Source of the DNA: Panorpa germanica
Taxonomy: Eukaryota > Arthropoda > Insecta > Mecoptera > Panorpidae
Length of the DNA stretch: 64,000 nucleotides
Direction of reading: 5' to 3'
Assembly: GCA_963678705.1 (NCBI GenBank)
Contig: OY783203.1
Coordinates: 2,418,001 to 2,482,000, forward strand
Shown piece after piece: positions 51,501-61,165 of the stretch; position 1 is the first letter of the stretch; each line of letters opens with the position of its first letter. The notes below the pieces were generated by a model. It had not been told where the DNA came from. It did not search any database and was given only the letters and a program-made list of their open reading frames with translations. Made by a program: the position numbers and the translations under genes.

Positions 51501-52267
51501 ATCTATTTCAGGCTCATATTGACGACGTCGTTCTATTATTTTGTGTTTCAATAATATGTTATTCTTTGGCTCATACAACATCATGGCTGACTTATTGTTA
51601 ACGACGTTTTCTATTCATGAAAATGTTTTCTTTGTTTTGCACTTCGCTTTGACCTGTCTGTGATTGAAGCATCATTTGTGAAATAAAATTTACCGGACAA
51701 CAGTATTTTGTAATAGTACACAAAAGTAATCTATTTTTTTTTTTTTTGAAAGGAAAGCACCATATATCATTGACTATGGTTAATTGGTTTTATTCCTAAA
51801 AAATCTATTTATTTAGTTCATATCTGGCTGCTAAAAATAGACAATGCATATTGATGAAAGATTATACATTTATAAAATAAGTATCATATACCTTCATAGT
51901 GATAGGTAGAGCCTTCATGTAAAAGTATATATTTAAAAATTCAAGAAATTATTGTTTATAATACATTTTATTATTTCTAGGTATATCCATGACTGATGCA
52001 AGCGGCAAACCATTCGACAACAATGGTAGCGTGGCATCCATGGCAACAGTAACAACCGCGGTGTCATCCAATGGGTCAACTCTTGAATCTTCAGTTACGC
52101 GATCTCCACTCAGGTCTAGCTTGAAGAAACCTCGCAGTACAAACGATGGAAATAGTGGTTTAGGGATCCAAAATCCAGGATTTTCAGGATCTGGTCAATC
52201 TCCCGTTATGAATCGAAACGGCAGCGTCAAGAAAGTTCGAATTCAAACGCACAGCACTGAAGTGTAA
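39553..52267 (+). CDS. Claudin-family tetraspan junction protein, first paralogue (321 aa)
   Basis: Six coding exons: 39553-39667, 44803-44910, 49206-49370, 49532-49632, 49713-49902 and 51981-52267; junction phases 1,1,1,0,1; all GT-AG; 966 bases to a TAA. Membrane segments lie at about 8-30, 75-102, 115-142 and 164-183, with a 138-residue cytoplasmic tail. The first extracellular loop carries the claudin signature: W31, G49, W51, C54 and C64, with nine residues between the cysteines, as in the family. The tail is Ser/Gly/Asn-rich and ends STEV, a class I PDZ ligand. Insect claudins act at septate junctions; that role is inferred. Intron 1 holds two small intronless genes and intron 2 an antisense FABP gene. 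Retention of intron 5 would give a 229-residue form ending GNA without the PDZ motif. An AATAAA lies at 52445. The exact insect orthologue (for example of the sinuous, megatrachea or kune-kune type) is not assigned. Confidence 0.9.
39890..39955. repeat. SINE-like fragment in claudin intron 1
   Basis: CTCTGGTCTTGGAATCGAAA and CCGAAGACAGAAC match the dispersed repeat family also seen near 8840 and 36975. Confidence 0.4.
40528..40977 (+). CDS. Nested intronless gene of unknown function, copy 1 (149 aa)
   Basis: A 149-codon ORF starts MDDDRQPNLPKLPYHVEYEM and ends TYVDKK, in the same direction as the host claudin gene and inside its intron 1. It has no introns. An AATAAA is at 41061-41066. The diverged second copy at 42021 keeps the same length, start and key residues, which supports real coding: shared features are MD-D at the start, LIN about residue 23, KQ about 31, KM-x-x-RA-x-E-x-M near the middle, and DY-x-x-x-LK with AL-x-D and NFC-x-S near the end. 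The protein is soluble and predicted largely helical, with no signal peptide or membrane segment. I do not recognise the family. Confidence 0.75.
   Translation: MDDDRQPNLPKLPYHVEYEMLSNLINNLRVKQTCTLQNAARLYPLVHSTSQRLHDCGDIYEYDILAKMKMRADEKMYLLKNITDHINESYNTAVFCRIQKEGIFEKLYLQSMRNDYDKYLKNHIALEDSLKSMINFCNSMLKLTYVDKK
42021..42452 (+). CDS. Nested intronless gene of unknown function, copy 2 (143 aa)
   Basis: A 143-codon ORF starts MDEDGQSVDLQKLTFRQEFS and ends NFCDSKME. It is the tandem paralogue of the ORF at 40528-40977, about 1.5 kb downstream, with the same CTTCTACT|ATGGATGA start context. The N-terminal half has diverged most; the KM-x-x-RA-x-E-x-M block and the C-terminal DY-x-x-x-LK, AL-x-D, NFC-x-S block are kept. 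The protein lacks the final six residues of copy 1. An AATAAA lies at 42592-42597. Predicted helical, soluble, no known domain. Both copies remain open although their sequences have drifted far, so selection on the protein is likely but not measured. Confidence 0.75.
   Translation: MDEDGQSVDLQKLTFRQEFSKTLILINDVVIKQSSTWSHFKNLDPLIQSTFKRLAESGRRSEHDTLCKMQLRANEEMHMLYESSTHLLNSCSVPTLRRLENDESGREEFMNQMKYDYEVHLKGLRALQDCIEAVKNFCDSKME
42633..44802. other. Rest of claudin intron 1
   Basis: AT-rich intron. It contains a GC-rich patch at 43500-43555 with a GCGCGG/CCGCGC hairpin (about 43511-43529) of unknown meaning. No further gene was recognised. Confidence 0.5.
44911..45548. other. Claudin intron 2 between exon 2 and the FABP gene
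   Basis: AT-rich intron with no recognised feature; it should hold the 3' UTR of the antisense FABP gene. Confidence 0.4.
45549..47037 (-). CDS. Fatty-acid-binding protein-like gene nested antisense in claudin intron 2 (156 aa)
   Basis: Three minus-strand exons: 47037-46905, 46437-46151 and 45599-45549; donors GTAAGA and GTCAGT, acceptors TTTCTTAAG and TTTTGTTGCAG; 471 bases to TGA. The product matches the cytosolic lipid-binding (FABP/CRBP) fold: ENYDKYLKICG in helix I, FKLGEVFKEITIDGRR with TVMTMKGNKLI, then REFSATEV and CTRKYK. The ligand-carboxylate triad corresponds to R131, R151 and Y153, all present. The first intron falls after the helical KxxG segment, as in the family. An extra acidic N-terminal stretch of about 20 residues (LLDNLEDNLEGNVDDWDGK) precedes the normal start. 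The expected role is intracellular fatty acid or retinoid-type transport. GTTAAG, six bases upstream, is an alternative donor for exon 2, but GTCAGT aligns without a gap. Confidence 0.85.
47038..49205. other. Rest of claudin intron 2
   Basis: AT-rich intron. A SINE-like copy lies at 49045-49160. Open frames at 47285-47500, 47786-48094 and 48018-48230 are low-complexity and unsupported. Confidence 0.5.
49045..49160 (+). repeat. SINE-like repeat copy near claudin exon 3
   Basis: TTATTTAATGTCGGCCTATT then TTCCGATGCTGAG, and further CTGAGGCACAGCAATCTG with CAATGCTCTCAACCGTTG, match both halves of the dispersed family. It ends only about 45 bases before exon 3. Confidence 0.5.
49903..51980. other. 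Claudin intron 5
   Basis: About 2.1 kb of AT-rich intron. No nested gene was recognised. Confidence 0.5.
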
Positions 52268-52280
52268 TAGATGTAATGTA

Positions 52281-52362
<82 letters not shown>

Positions 52363-52366
52363 GTGT
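52281..52366. repeat. (TA)n microsatellite in claudin 3' UTR
   Basis: A nearly pure TA run begins about 15 bases after the stop codon of the first claudin gene. Confidence 0.9.
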
Positions 52367-54559
52367 ATAATATATTCATTCATATATATGCATATATAAA
52401 TATTAGATATCTAAAGAGAAAAATATATATAGATTATAGGTATAAATAAAATGTTATATTTAAAATATTATTCCAATAGAATAAAAAAAAACTTAAAAGT
52501 ATATTTCATAACTTAGTTATATAGTTTTTAACAAAAACAATATGCAAAAATTAATTTTTATATGTTATATGTATATTACAAAAGAAAAAGAATTATTTAA
52601 AATATTCAATCTATAATGGATCTGTATCGATACCAACCAGTTTATTAAATAAACGATTACAAGTGATATTTCATAATTAATAATAAATGTTTTTTATTTG
52701 GTATGTTATGTGTATAGTCAAATTAGAGCATTCTTTAAGATATTAGATAAGATTTTCGTATAATGTACAAACAAAAATTTCGGTATATATTCACTTCAGA
52801 TAAAATGTCCTGAAGGATACCGATTTGACAAATTCTGTTTTAATACATTGGTTATATATTATAATTAATAAATTATGTGTGCAATAAATTAATTTTATTG
52901 TTTAATTTCACATTTTGAATTTCAGTAATTGAAGAACATAGAATATATAACACTATGTGCGTAATGTGATACTGGGTGTTTTTCTGTACTAAGTTTAATT
53001 TTAACTATACAATAAAAAAAGAATCTTTGTAGAATATAAGAAAAAGATGATTTCATTTCTTTATACGAGTATATTGGTCCTGTACACATAAAGGGAAGAT
53101 TGAAAGTGACGTTCTTAATTAGATTGCAAATTTTCATGATCACATCATTCGTTTTTACTCCGTCACGTTTGCACATGAAAGTACTAGTGATTCCTAACCT
53201 AAGTTTTAGTGTCAAACAAAAGTGTTTTTACTATTGATGTAGTAATGATTTTTAACATTTACATTCATACGACAATATTAAAAATGTCAAGAACTTTAAG
53301 TAAACTTTGTTTTCCATGTATTTCTGTCATTTTCAACGCTTATTATTTATCATTTATGTAACATTTTAGGGTTTTGTTTACTGAGCTACAAACGTATTTA
53401 TGCTGTTAAGAGCTTCACATATATCATTCAGTCATATAGACATATATGCATTTATGTTTTGGCCGGAAATACATCATACTTAACCCTAATGCTATGGCCG
53501 CCTAACTTCTAATTATGTTGGCAGTTTTTGGTGTCGAAGACTACCTATATGTGAAGCACCCCGCTCCCTAATAAGTTTATATGATTATGTCGACACACCT
53601 TGATAACAACAAAACCTGTAATATATTAAGCAGGTATGAGAATTGAACCAAAAGATGCAGCAGTTTTGTCACATATTGTGAAGTCCTGCCTGAAGTAACA
53701 CATATAGAATTTTGATATTATAAATATGTCAAACAAGTTTAATAAAATCATTTATTTATTATTCTACAGACTTCAGTTTCAGTGTGATGTGATGTCAACT
53801 CTATGGCTAAAAATTAAGCGGTAAAATCAAATTTCAAATAGTAATATCTCTGACAACATTTCGATATTTATATAGTTGTAATGATGATTTCTTTTTTTAT
53901 TTTAAGTTATTTAACATCGGCTTATTTTCGATATACAATCCTATTACTGACATATATTGTTGGCAGTATCTATTTAAGGCCTCACAAGTTTTATGATTGT
54001 AAGGGCATAATCAAATTAATTCTGATAAGATGCAAACCCTGAAAATGGTGGCGGTGGTACGGGGATCGAACACGTAGATACAAAGTGACGCATTTTGCGC
54101 TGAGTCGCTGGAATTAGTCATAGGAGTTATGTATGTATACATTATTGAAGATACGCAATTCATTTTATTTTTAAAGAATATAATACCACTTGTTTTTAAA
54201 ATCATTATTTTGATATAACAATAACATTTGATAAATGTTGATGAATCGAAAATTCTTTACCAACTACGAGTAATCGTAAGATTGTTGATTGTTTTAATTA
54301 AGTATTGTTTACATAACTTTACCGTCTTTGTTTTTGTTTTAAATTGTTTATGCAATATGGATAATACAATATTTGGATTTTCGATGAACAGTTCGTTATG
54401 GTAACTCAAATGAATCATGTCATGAAGAAATAACTGATTTATAAAACATACTCCTTCTCAACTTTTAAGGCAAAAAAGAGATTTTTAAAAGATCTACAAC
54501 TGCTGTCAGTGTGCTTCTGGGAAATGTAATACAGAACGCGGCGCGGGAACTTCTGTATT
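52367..54559. other. Claudin 3' UTR and intergenic DNA
   Basis: AATAAA sites at 52445 and further downstream could end the claudin transcript. A 97-codon minus-strand frame at 52922-53215 has no support. A SINE-like pair of fragments lies at 53900-54115. Confidence 0.4.
53900..54115. repeat. SINE-like repeat copy
   Basis: TTATTTAACATCGGCTTATT then TTCGATAT and later GGGGATCGAACACGTAGATA match the two halves of the dispersed family. Confidence 0.5.
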
Positions 54560-54838
54560 TTTAAAAATCATAAAACAAAAAGTTTTGGAGATATCATTTT
54601 TATTCTTTCCTTTACATAGAAGTACATTTAATTTTTTATTTAATTAGTTCTTAGAATGATATCTTGAAGGTGGTCCAGCATGCCTGTGTCTATGTTTGCA
54701 ATAGCAGCACGAATATTGTTCTTCAGTTTACCCAGGATCTTTGGACGATTGATACACAACAAGATTTTAAGATATCCCCTTAAAAAATAATCACAGGGTT
54801 CTAAATCCGGTGAGCGTGCTGGCCACACCCTGTATAAC
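54560..54838 (-). mobile_element. Tc1/mariner-like transposase C-terminal fragment
   Basis: The minus strand encodes WPARSPDLEPCDYFLRGYLK, then NRPKILGKLKNNIRAAIANI. The PARSPDL-x-PCDYFL block is the third catalytic-residue region of this transposase group. Only the end is present; a short 3' tail continues to about 54560. Confidence 0.85.
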
Positions 54839-55224
54839 ACAGAAGAAGTAAGCTGGGATAAGCCAAAAAGTGCGAATCGTTGAAGCTTACATATATGAAT
54901 ACCTCAACAAAACTGAATTATGAACTATTTGGGAAACGTTGGCTTTAACATTCTTCTTTACGACCAACCAATATTCATCACTTGAATATTTCCAACTTTT
55001 AAAAGATAAGAAATTATATTTTGTAACAAAATTCTTTAATTCCAAACAAAAAATAAATTAGCGTTGAGTCACCTTCTGCGCCAACAGCTGCAGTTTTGCT
55101 TTTCCAAACCAAAGAGTGGGGCAGACGTTCTTATAATCAATTGCTCAATAACTACTGGCGATTAATCACTTTTTATCTCAGTAATTCGCAGAAAATCTCA
55201 GAAAATTAACTAACTACTACCACC

Positions 55225-58129
55225 ATGTTTAATTTAGTGGTGGTAAGGTTTTTACTAGGTATAACAAACCTGTGTAACAGTGGTATCGTTGCAATTTTAC
55301 CGTTTTCTAATATTGTTGAAAATAATAGCCAAGGTATGTTCAATATTTTTGATAAAAATATGATTTTTGATTTTCCATTGATATTTTATAAATGTAATAC
55401 TTGTTCGATGTTTTATTTCTCAAAATATTTCACGAATCTATATAATAAGGAGTCATCCAGAAACAATGAGAGTGTGGGAGAGGTTTAGTTACAAAGTTTG
55501 CAAAGTGAAGCTACATAATTTTTTTCATTTATTTTATTTGGCATACTTTTATTGATAAAATCTTTTATAACATTTTTATTAATTAAATAATAAATTTATT
55601 TCTGAGGTTGTGACAGATAAGTATATTATTACAAAAAAAAAATGGTACAACGCATTTGTTGGTCTAATTTTAAACGTTTTTACCTGTTTTAGGAAATTCA
55701 AGTTCTCCCGTGTCGTACAGAATATGCGAACAGTATCCCATGGATTATATAAGATGTCCGAATCTCTCGAAAAGTCCACCAAAATTAGGTAATTATATCC
55801 CCTTTTAAATTTCAAATCTCTAACAGGTAGAACTAATTGTCTTGTAGTGCAAGTGTCACACTTGTTAGCTTGTCGCAAACTAATTGCAAGGATGATTTTC
55901 TACTCTCATATAGATAATATTCTTGAAGTACAAGTTTACTACAAGATAATTAAAGTGATACGTTACACTTTATGGAAAAATTAAATTAATTTATAGTGCA
56001 CGACATTTTAAAATGTACTCCAATCTACATTTATATCCTGTGATAAATTTAATTAAAGTTTTGTTATGATTTAGACTTTACCACTGCTGGATTTTATTCT
56101 TTCATTACGTTAATATGTGACTCGGTCTGGATGTTCACCGCCGTCGTTGAAATATACGTCTATGTGTTGGAAAAGAAGCGAATGAAATTGTGGTATGGAT
56201 TGCAGATCACTATATCTAGTATAGGCCGTAAGTATTCTTGATATGTGTATTATTTTCTATGTAGAAAGTTATTTAGTTTTACTAGATTGTTACAAGCTAA
56301 TTGCAAGTTCATTGTCTACTTCTCATATTATTATTTATTTCATAACGCGAAGTATTCGTAAAATATCTCACTAACGTTGACCCCCGTTGAAAGCGACGTC
56401 TATCTTTTGTGTGTGAATTTTTAAATTATACTACCTCTAACCTCAAACTCTTTTTTTAACTTCTTCCATTTTCAAGTACCCCGGAGTGCACTAATCTTGG
56501 ACCAATTGGCTTTTCAATAATTTGGGACGAGAGTGACAAGAAATCACAAGTAGTAGAATTAAAATTGTGTGTAATTAGGTAGAAATGTACATGACCAGAA
56601 ATAAAGTTGTTGTGACTCCGAAACTTTGTCTTAAAAGACATAATACATAAAAAAACTCTGTTCTTATTGTTACTTTACAATTTCAGTTACATTCGCTATT
56701 GGCGCAACCTTCAGCTTCTACACCTCCAAACTTATAGAGTACAACTATCGTCAAGCTCTTGCATTCGTAAGAAAATTTATTATTTTATTATCTAGATATA
56801 ATATTTATATATTAATTACGAATAATAATTACGAATATTTTAATTAATATTCATTTTCAAGTTTATTAACTGACATAGTGAACTTAATATTATACCAGCT
56901 ACAAAGCCCCTTTAACCGGATTATAAGGGTTGATATATGTTTCAGATCTGCAGCATTCTTTCTCGTGTTATATTGAATTGTATGTCTTGGACTATGTTAA
57001 CGAAGAATCGCCGTTGTAGGACCTCTGAAAACAACGCTATTGAACGTCCTAATAATGCCTCACTCGAACTCCAAGTTTTGCCAAGAACTGAAAGTGAGTA
57101 TTATATATATTTTACTATTAAAAACTATTATAAATGACAATGTGGACGAACGTTAGAGAAAACCAACATCAGCACCATCTGTGATTCAAAAGTATCAGCG
57201 CAATTGTCAAGCTAGTTCTAATTTAGAATAATAGATGTACTTCCGACATTTCTGTGTAACTAATATTTATTTTTTCTTTTGATATAGTGTTATCAGCGGG
57301 GAGACGTGAGCATAATAACTTTATGAATGCTGAGAACAATACCATGAAATACCTAAACGAAAGAAGACAGTTACAAATGAAGACTCTTCCACCTCCAGTA
57401 CCAGAGCGCGGCGCATCTTTGAAAGATAATTCCGTTCAAAGATCTAAGGCAGTAAATGACACGAACCGTTCTAACGCATTAAAGTTGAGGGATGTCGAAC
57501 CGATTGCAGGGACGTCTAATGCTGCGCAAGTGTCTAATGAAGAATCTCTGACCCGTTTTACCGAGCAATGTGACGATTATACTTACATTGAGTCCGAAGA
57601 AACCGCACAAGTCGCTATGGACGATGTAAATAATAATGACAATGAAGCAGCGATTTCAGTGGCTCCACCGGCAATACCGGAACGTGTTGCGTCATTAAGA
57701 GATGGATTTACTTCCTTCGGAAAACGTACCGCCGTAGCCTCAATCCAGAGTTCAATATCCGCAGCCTCAAACCCTGATTTAAACAATTCGATTTACGCGC
57801 CTCATGCTTTTGTGGCATCTGCCTCAGTCCATACAAAGAAAATTTCGAAACATGAAGAACATACTAATGCTAACGGATCAAGTGGAAACAAAAATAACAC
57901 TCTTATACGTACAGTAACCCGCATACGCGTTGCAAATGATGGAAATAATAAAATCGATTTCTTTGAGTTTCCGCCTCCGCCGTCAATGGAATCAATTCAT
58001 GCTGGTACTAATATTGATATGCTGGGCACTGTATATGAGGATGTGGAACTTGGATTGAAGTCCCAGGTGGAAGGTCCTAAGGGCAATAATATGTATGATG
58101 CATATTATGAACCTGTTACTGAATTGTAA
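55225..58129 (+). CDS. Claudin-family tetraspan protein, divergent second paralogue (475 aa)
   Basis: Six coding exons: 55225-55333, 55693-55788, 56075-56227, 56687-56766, 56946-57093 and 57288-58129; junction phases 1,1,1,0,1, identical to the claudin gene 3 kb upstream; 1428 bases to TAA. Membrane segments are at about 4-28, 72-98, 108-130 and 147-165. The extracellular loop keeps two cysteines nine residues apart (C48, C58), but both signature tryptophans are absent (YRIC replaces WRVC). The 310-residue tail has two similar proline motifs, PPPVPERGASLKD and PPAIPERVASLRD, which look like SH3 ligands, a PPPP run, and a class I PDZ-type end, VTEL. AATAAA signals lie near 58631 and 58664. The short exon 1 and weak TM1 make the start the least certain part. 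It is probably a junction or scaffold-linked membrane protein; no named orthologue is assigned. Confidence 0.85.
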
Positions 58130-59879
58130 ACAGAGTAAAAGTTGTTGCCTACATTCATACTTTGAAGGGGCTAATATTAAATCACGTAGTAAACAGTAGT
58201 AGTAGTCATAGTAATCAACTTAGTAATTATTTTATTATATATGGTGTTGGATATTTTTTAATTTATTTATATATAGATATTTCTGTGACCCTTTCTATTG
58301 AAGTAAACGTTGATATGTTTTTAAACTGCATTTGCTTTGAAAGTTAAAGAGAAAAATGCAGTAAAAGGGCAACATATTTTCATAATAGAAAACGACACTG
58401 AACTCTTGGCTCTGTGTGCACTATTAAGTGTTTCTTTATTTACACTTAATAATAACGTTGATTTCATTTCTTATAAAATGTACATTAGTTTATAGTTTAT
58501 ATGCTACATACATACTTATAGCTATATACATTTCATCTGTCAACCTTGAATATTATAAGAAATATTTTTAAGGAAAGACGAGTTATAATTTGGTTAAATG
58601 GGCTTATTTTCTATATATACTGTATATTAATAAATATATGTATACTATAACAATATATTAATAAAGTTGTCTATCAGAACCTCAAATGTTTAATATTTTT
58701 TTAATAACTCTTTTTATTTTAGAACATATTAACAATTCTCAATTTCTCTTTAATTATTAAAGGCTACCAACGTTATAGAAAACTCCAATGTATAGCACGT
58801 CATGCCCGCAAATTTGCCATCTCTTTCATGCAACAGAGAGGCATACGAGTATGTGTGTGATACGTCATTGACTACCAACCAACAATGAAATATTACATTA
58901 CCACATTTGTGCAAAACACAAAATAATCTTAATTACTTATTTCTTCTGTGACGTATTATGCATTATTCTATTTATTTAATTTTAAAATTTATTGAAAAAT
59001 AATAATTTACCAAACTCTTTAAAAGTCGACTTTTCGAGACAATAAATCGATTTGTAAAGTCGAAACTCGACTTCTCGTCAAACCTTTGCATCCCTAGTCC
59101 AGAAAATATATTGTTCGTCTGGGAATCGAACGAGGAGACATACATGATGCATACGGGATCAATATTCTTTCGCTGTCTCTTGATTGACGCTATTATTGAC
59201 TAAATATACATCAGGAGAACGAAGATCACTCTTTGATTTCGTAATTAATATCAGAAAAGCGGAACGGAAATACAATATTTTTAGCAACCTAATACGAATC
59301 AGTTCTACATTTAAGTTTTTAGTTTTAGTGCATCGAATATTTATTGTTGATAATAATAAAATTTATACAAATATAAATATGATTGTACATTTACAACTAA
59401 AATAATTGCAAAATAATAAAAGAAATTTTTATTTTAAGTTGTCGTCTTGTTTACAATTTAATTTTTCTTAATAATAGTTAATTTTATCTATTATTGCCAT
59501 AGAGGAAATTTCTTTGATTATTTATTGCGTGAACAGATAGATAAATTTAATTGTGTTCATCTAGAAATCTGTCTGGATTGCCATTCTTTTAGTAGATTTT
59601 GGGGCCATCTTTCAAAAGAAGAATGAATAAAAGCTTTTTGTTAAATAACCAGTTCTTTTAGTCATGATAAATCGAAATAACTGTCTCATTTACTTATTTT
59701 AAAGAATGTACAAAATCTATTTTAACTTAACAAAAACAGAATTTAATTGGATTTATATTTGCATAAAAAACAATTTTATTTGTGTTTATTTTGGTTACAT
59801 CGCCAATATCTCTAAAAACACATACAATTTACTAGGTGTATTAATATCTCATAGTTTTTAGTTTGACGGTTTATTCTTT
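58130..59879. other. 3' UTR and intergenic DNA
   Basis: AT-rich. A SINE-like fragment with GGGAATCGAACGAGGAGACA lies near 59124. No gene recognised. Confidence 0.45.
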
Positions 59880-60239
59880 CTAGGGGGGTGATACATTTGA
59901 CTGAGTTTCTAATTCTCCTTGAGTACCTTCTTTAAGCCGTAGACTTCGAAGTTGTTCGCTTAGTCTATCGCGATACTCCTTCTTCTTTTCAAGCACTCTT
60001 CTTAAAACATCTGGCAGTACTTTCATTTCATATAATATGCGTATCAGTCTCCTTTTTCGCTCAAATAATAAGTTGGTTCTTTCGTTAGTGGCACCATTGA
60101 AGATTTTTGAAAGGGATGGGTCGATTTGCCGCTGGTTGAGGCTCGCTGATGACATCTTGACTCTCTTTCTTCTCCGCTTTCTACGTATTGGAGATTGAGG
60201 AAAAGGCGGCAAAGACGATTCACTGTCAGCATCCGACAT
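59880..60239 (-). CDS. Small basic helical protein of unknown function (119 aa)
   Basis: A minus-strand ORF starts MSDADSESSLPPFPQSPIRR, with a strong nuclear-localisation-type run (RRKRRRKRVK at about residues 19-28), then a long charged helical region (ERKRRLIRILYEMKVLPDVL and RRVLEKKKEYRDRLSEQL) and an acidic end NVSPP. It is one exon; an AATAAA on the minus strand follows the stop by a few bases. G+C content is above the surroundings. The NLS and helix suggest a nuclear coiled-coil protein. The family is not recognised. Confidence 0.7.
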   Translation of the reverse strand: MSDADSESSLPPFPQSPIRRKRRRKRVKMSSASLNQRQIDPSLSKIFNGATNERTNLLFERKRRLIRILYEMKVLPDVLRRVLEKKKEYRDRLSEQLRSLRLKEGTQGELETQSNVSPP

Positions 60240-61165
60240 TTTAATTCTGATATTGTTCCAGATTTTTAGATTGGGGAATAATGTTGTACTAATTAAAACA
60301 AATGAGCAATGTACTGAGCGAATGTAATTAATTGCTACAGTTTAAAATAGTAGAATGTCATGAGATTAGTTATAAATTTGACAGGTCAGATCACAGATTG
60401 AAACCTGCGTCGTTTCTAGTGCCGTGGCGGTAAAACATAGTACAGTATCATTAGTCCCAAGTGCAAATCTTTCGTTACAAGTAGATAGTTCATATAAGTT
60501 ATGTAAAGTAAACTTATTTACATTAGAAATAGTTACTAAAACGCAACGTTGCTGTGAACATAGCATAGTATCCGACGAAGCCAGTCTTCTTAACTTTTCA
60601 ATCTTTCTTTTCAATAAGAAAACAACGAAATTATTTATAATCACAAGAAATATTATATTTCCTTTAAATTGAAAAAACAAATTTAAAATTCATTATTTTG
60701 TAACTGTTCTAAAGTCAGTTGGTAAGATTTTACAATTTTTAATAAAATAATGCTCACAAAGGTAGATTTATATTTAAAAAAGCACTAACAATGGTAATGC
60801 CGATCCGAGAGGAATTTATAGTAGTGGCGAGATGCGAGATGTTAATTTGACGTCCCGTTCCACTTTAGTATAGTCTATTAGGAAGTAACATTACATTCGG
60901 CGTCCATTTTTTACAGTGTGGCGCCCGATTTAAAAACATCTCTTGCATGCCTCTGAGACTATATTAAGTAACACAGTTTACGTAAGAGGTAACTTTTGTT
61001 ACGTTGGATAATTCTTAACTAAACACGTGTAGTTTAATTCAATTAAAATAACTTTGCACGTGCCACAGTTTATAGTAAACTGGAACTTTCCTTATTTTAA
61101 TAAACAATAAGAAATAGTTTTGTTAAATTTGAATAATGTATAATTGTTTAGCAGTTGTATTCTTT
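60240..61165. other. Intergenic DNA
   Basis: No gene supported; open frames on both strands at 60366-60680 are overlapping shadows. A 37-bp motif at 60964-61000 resembles 41195-41230 in the nested gene region. Confidence 0.4.
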
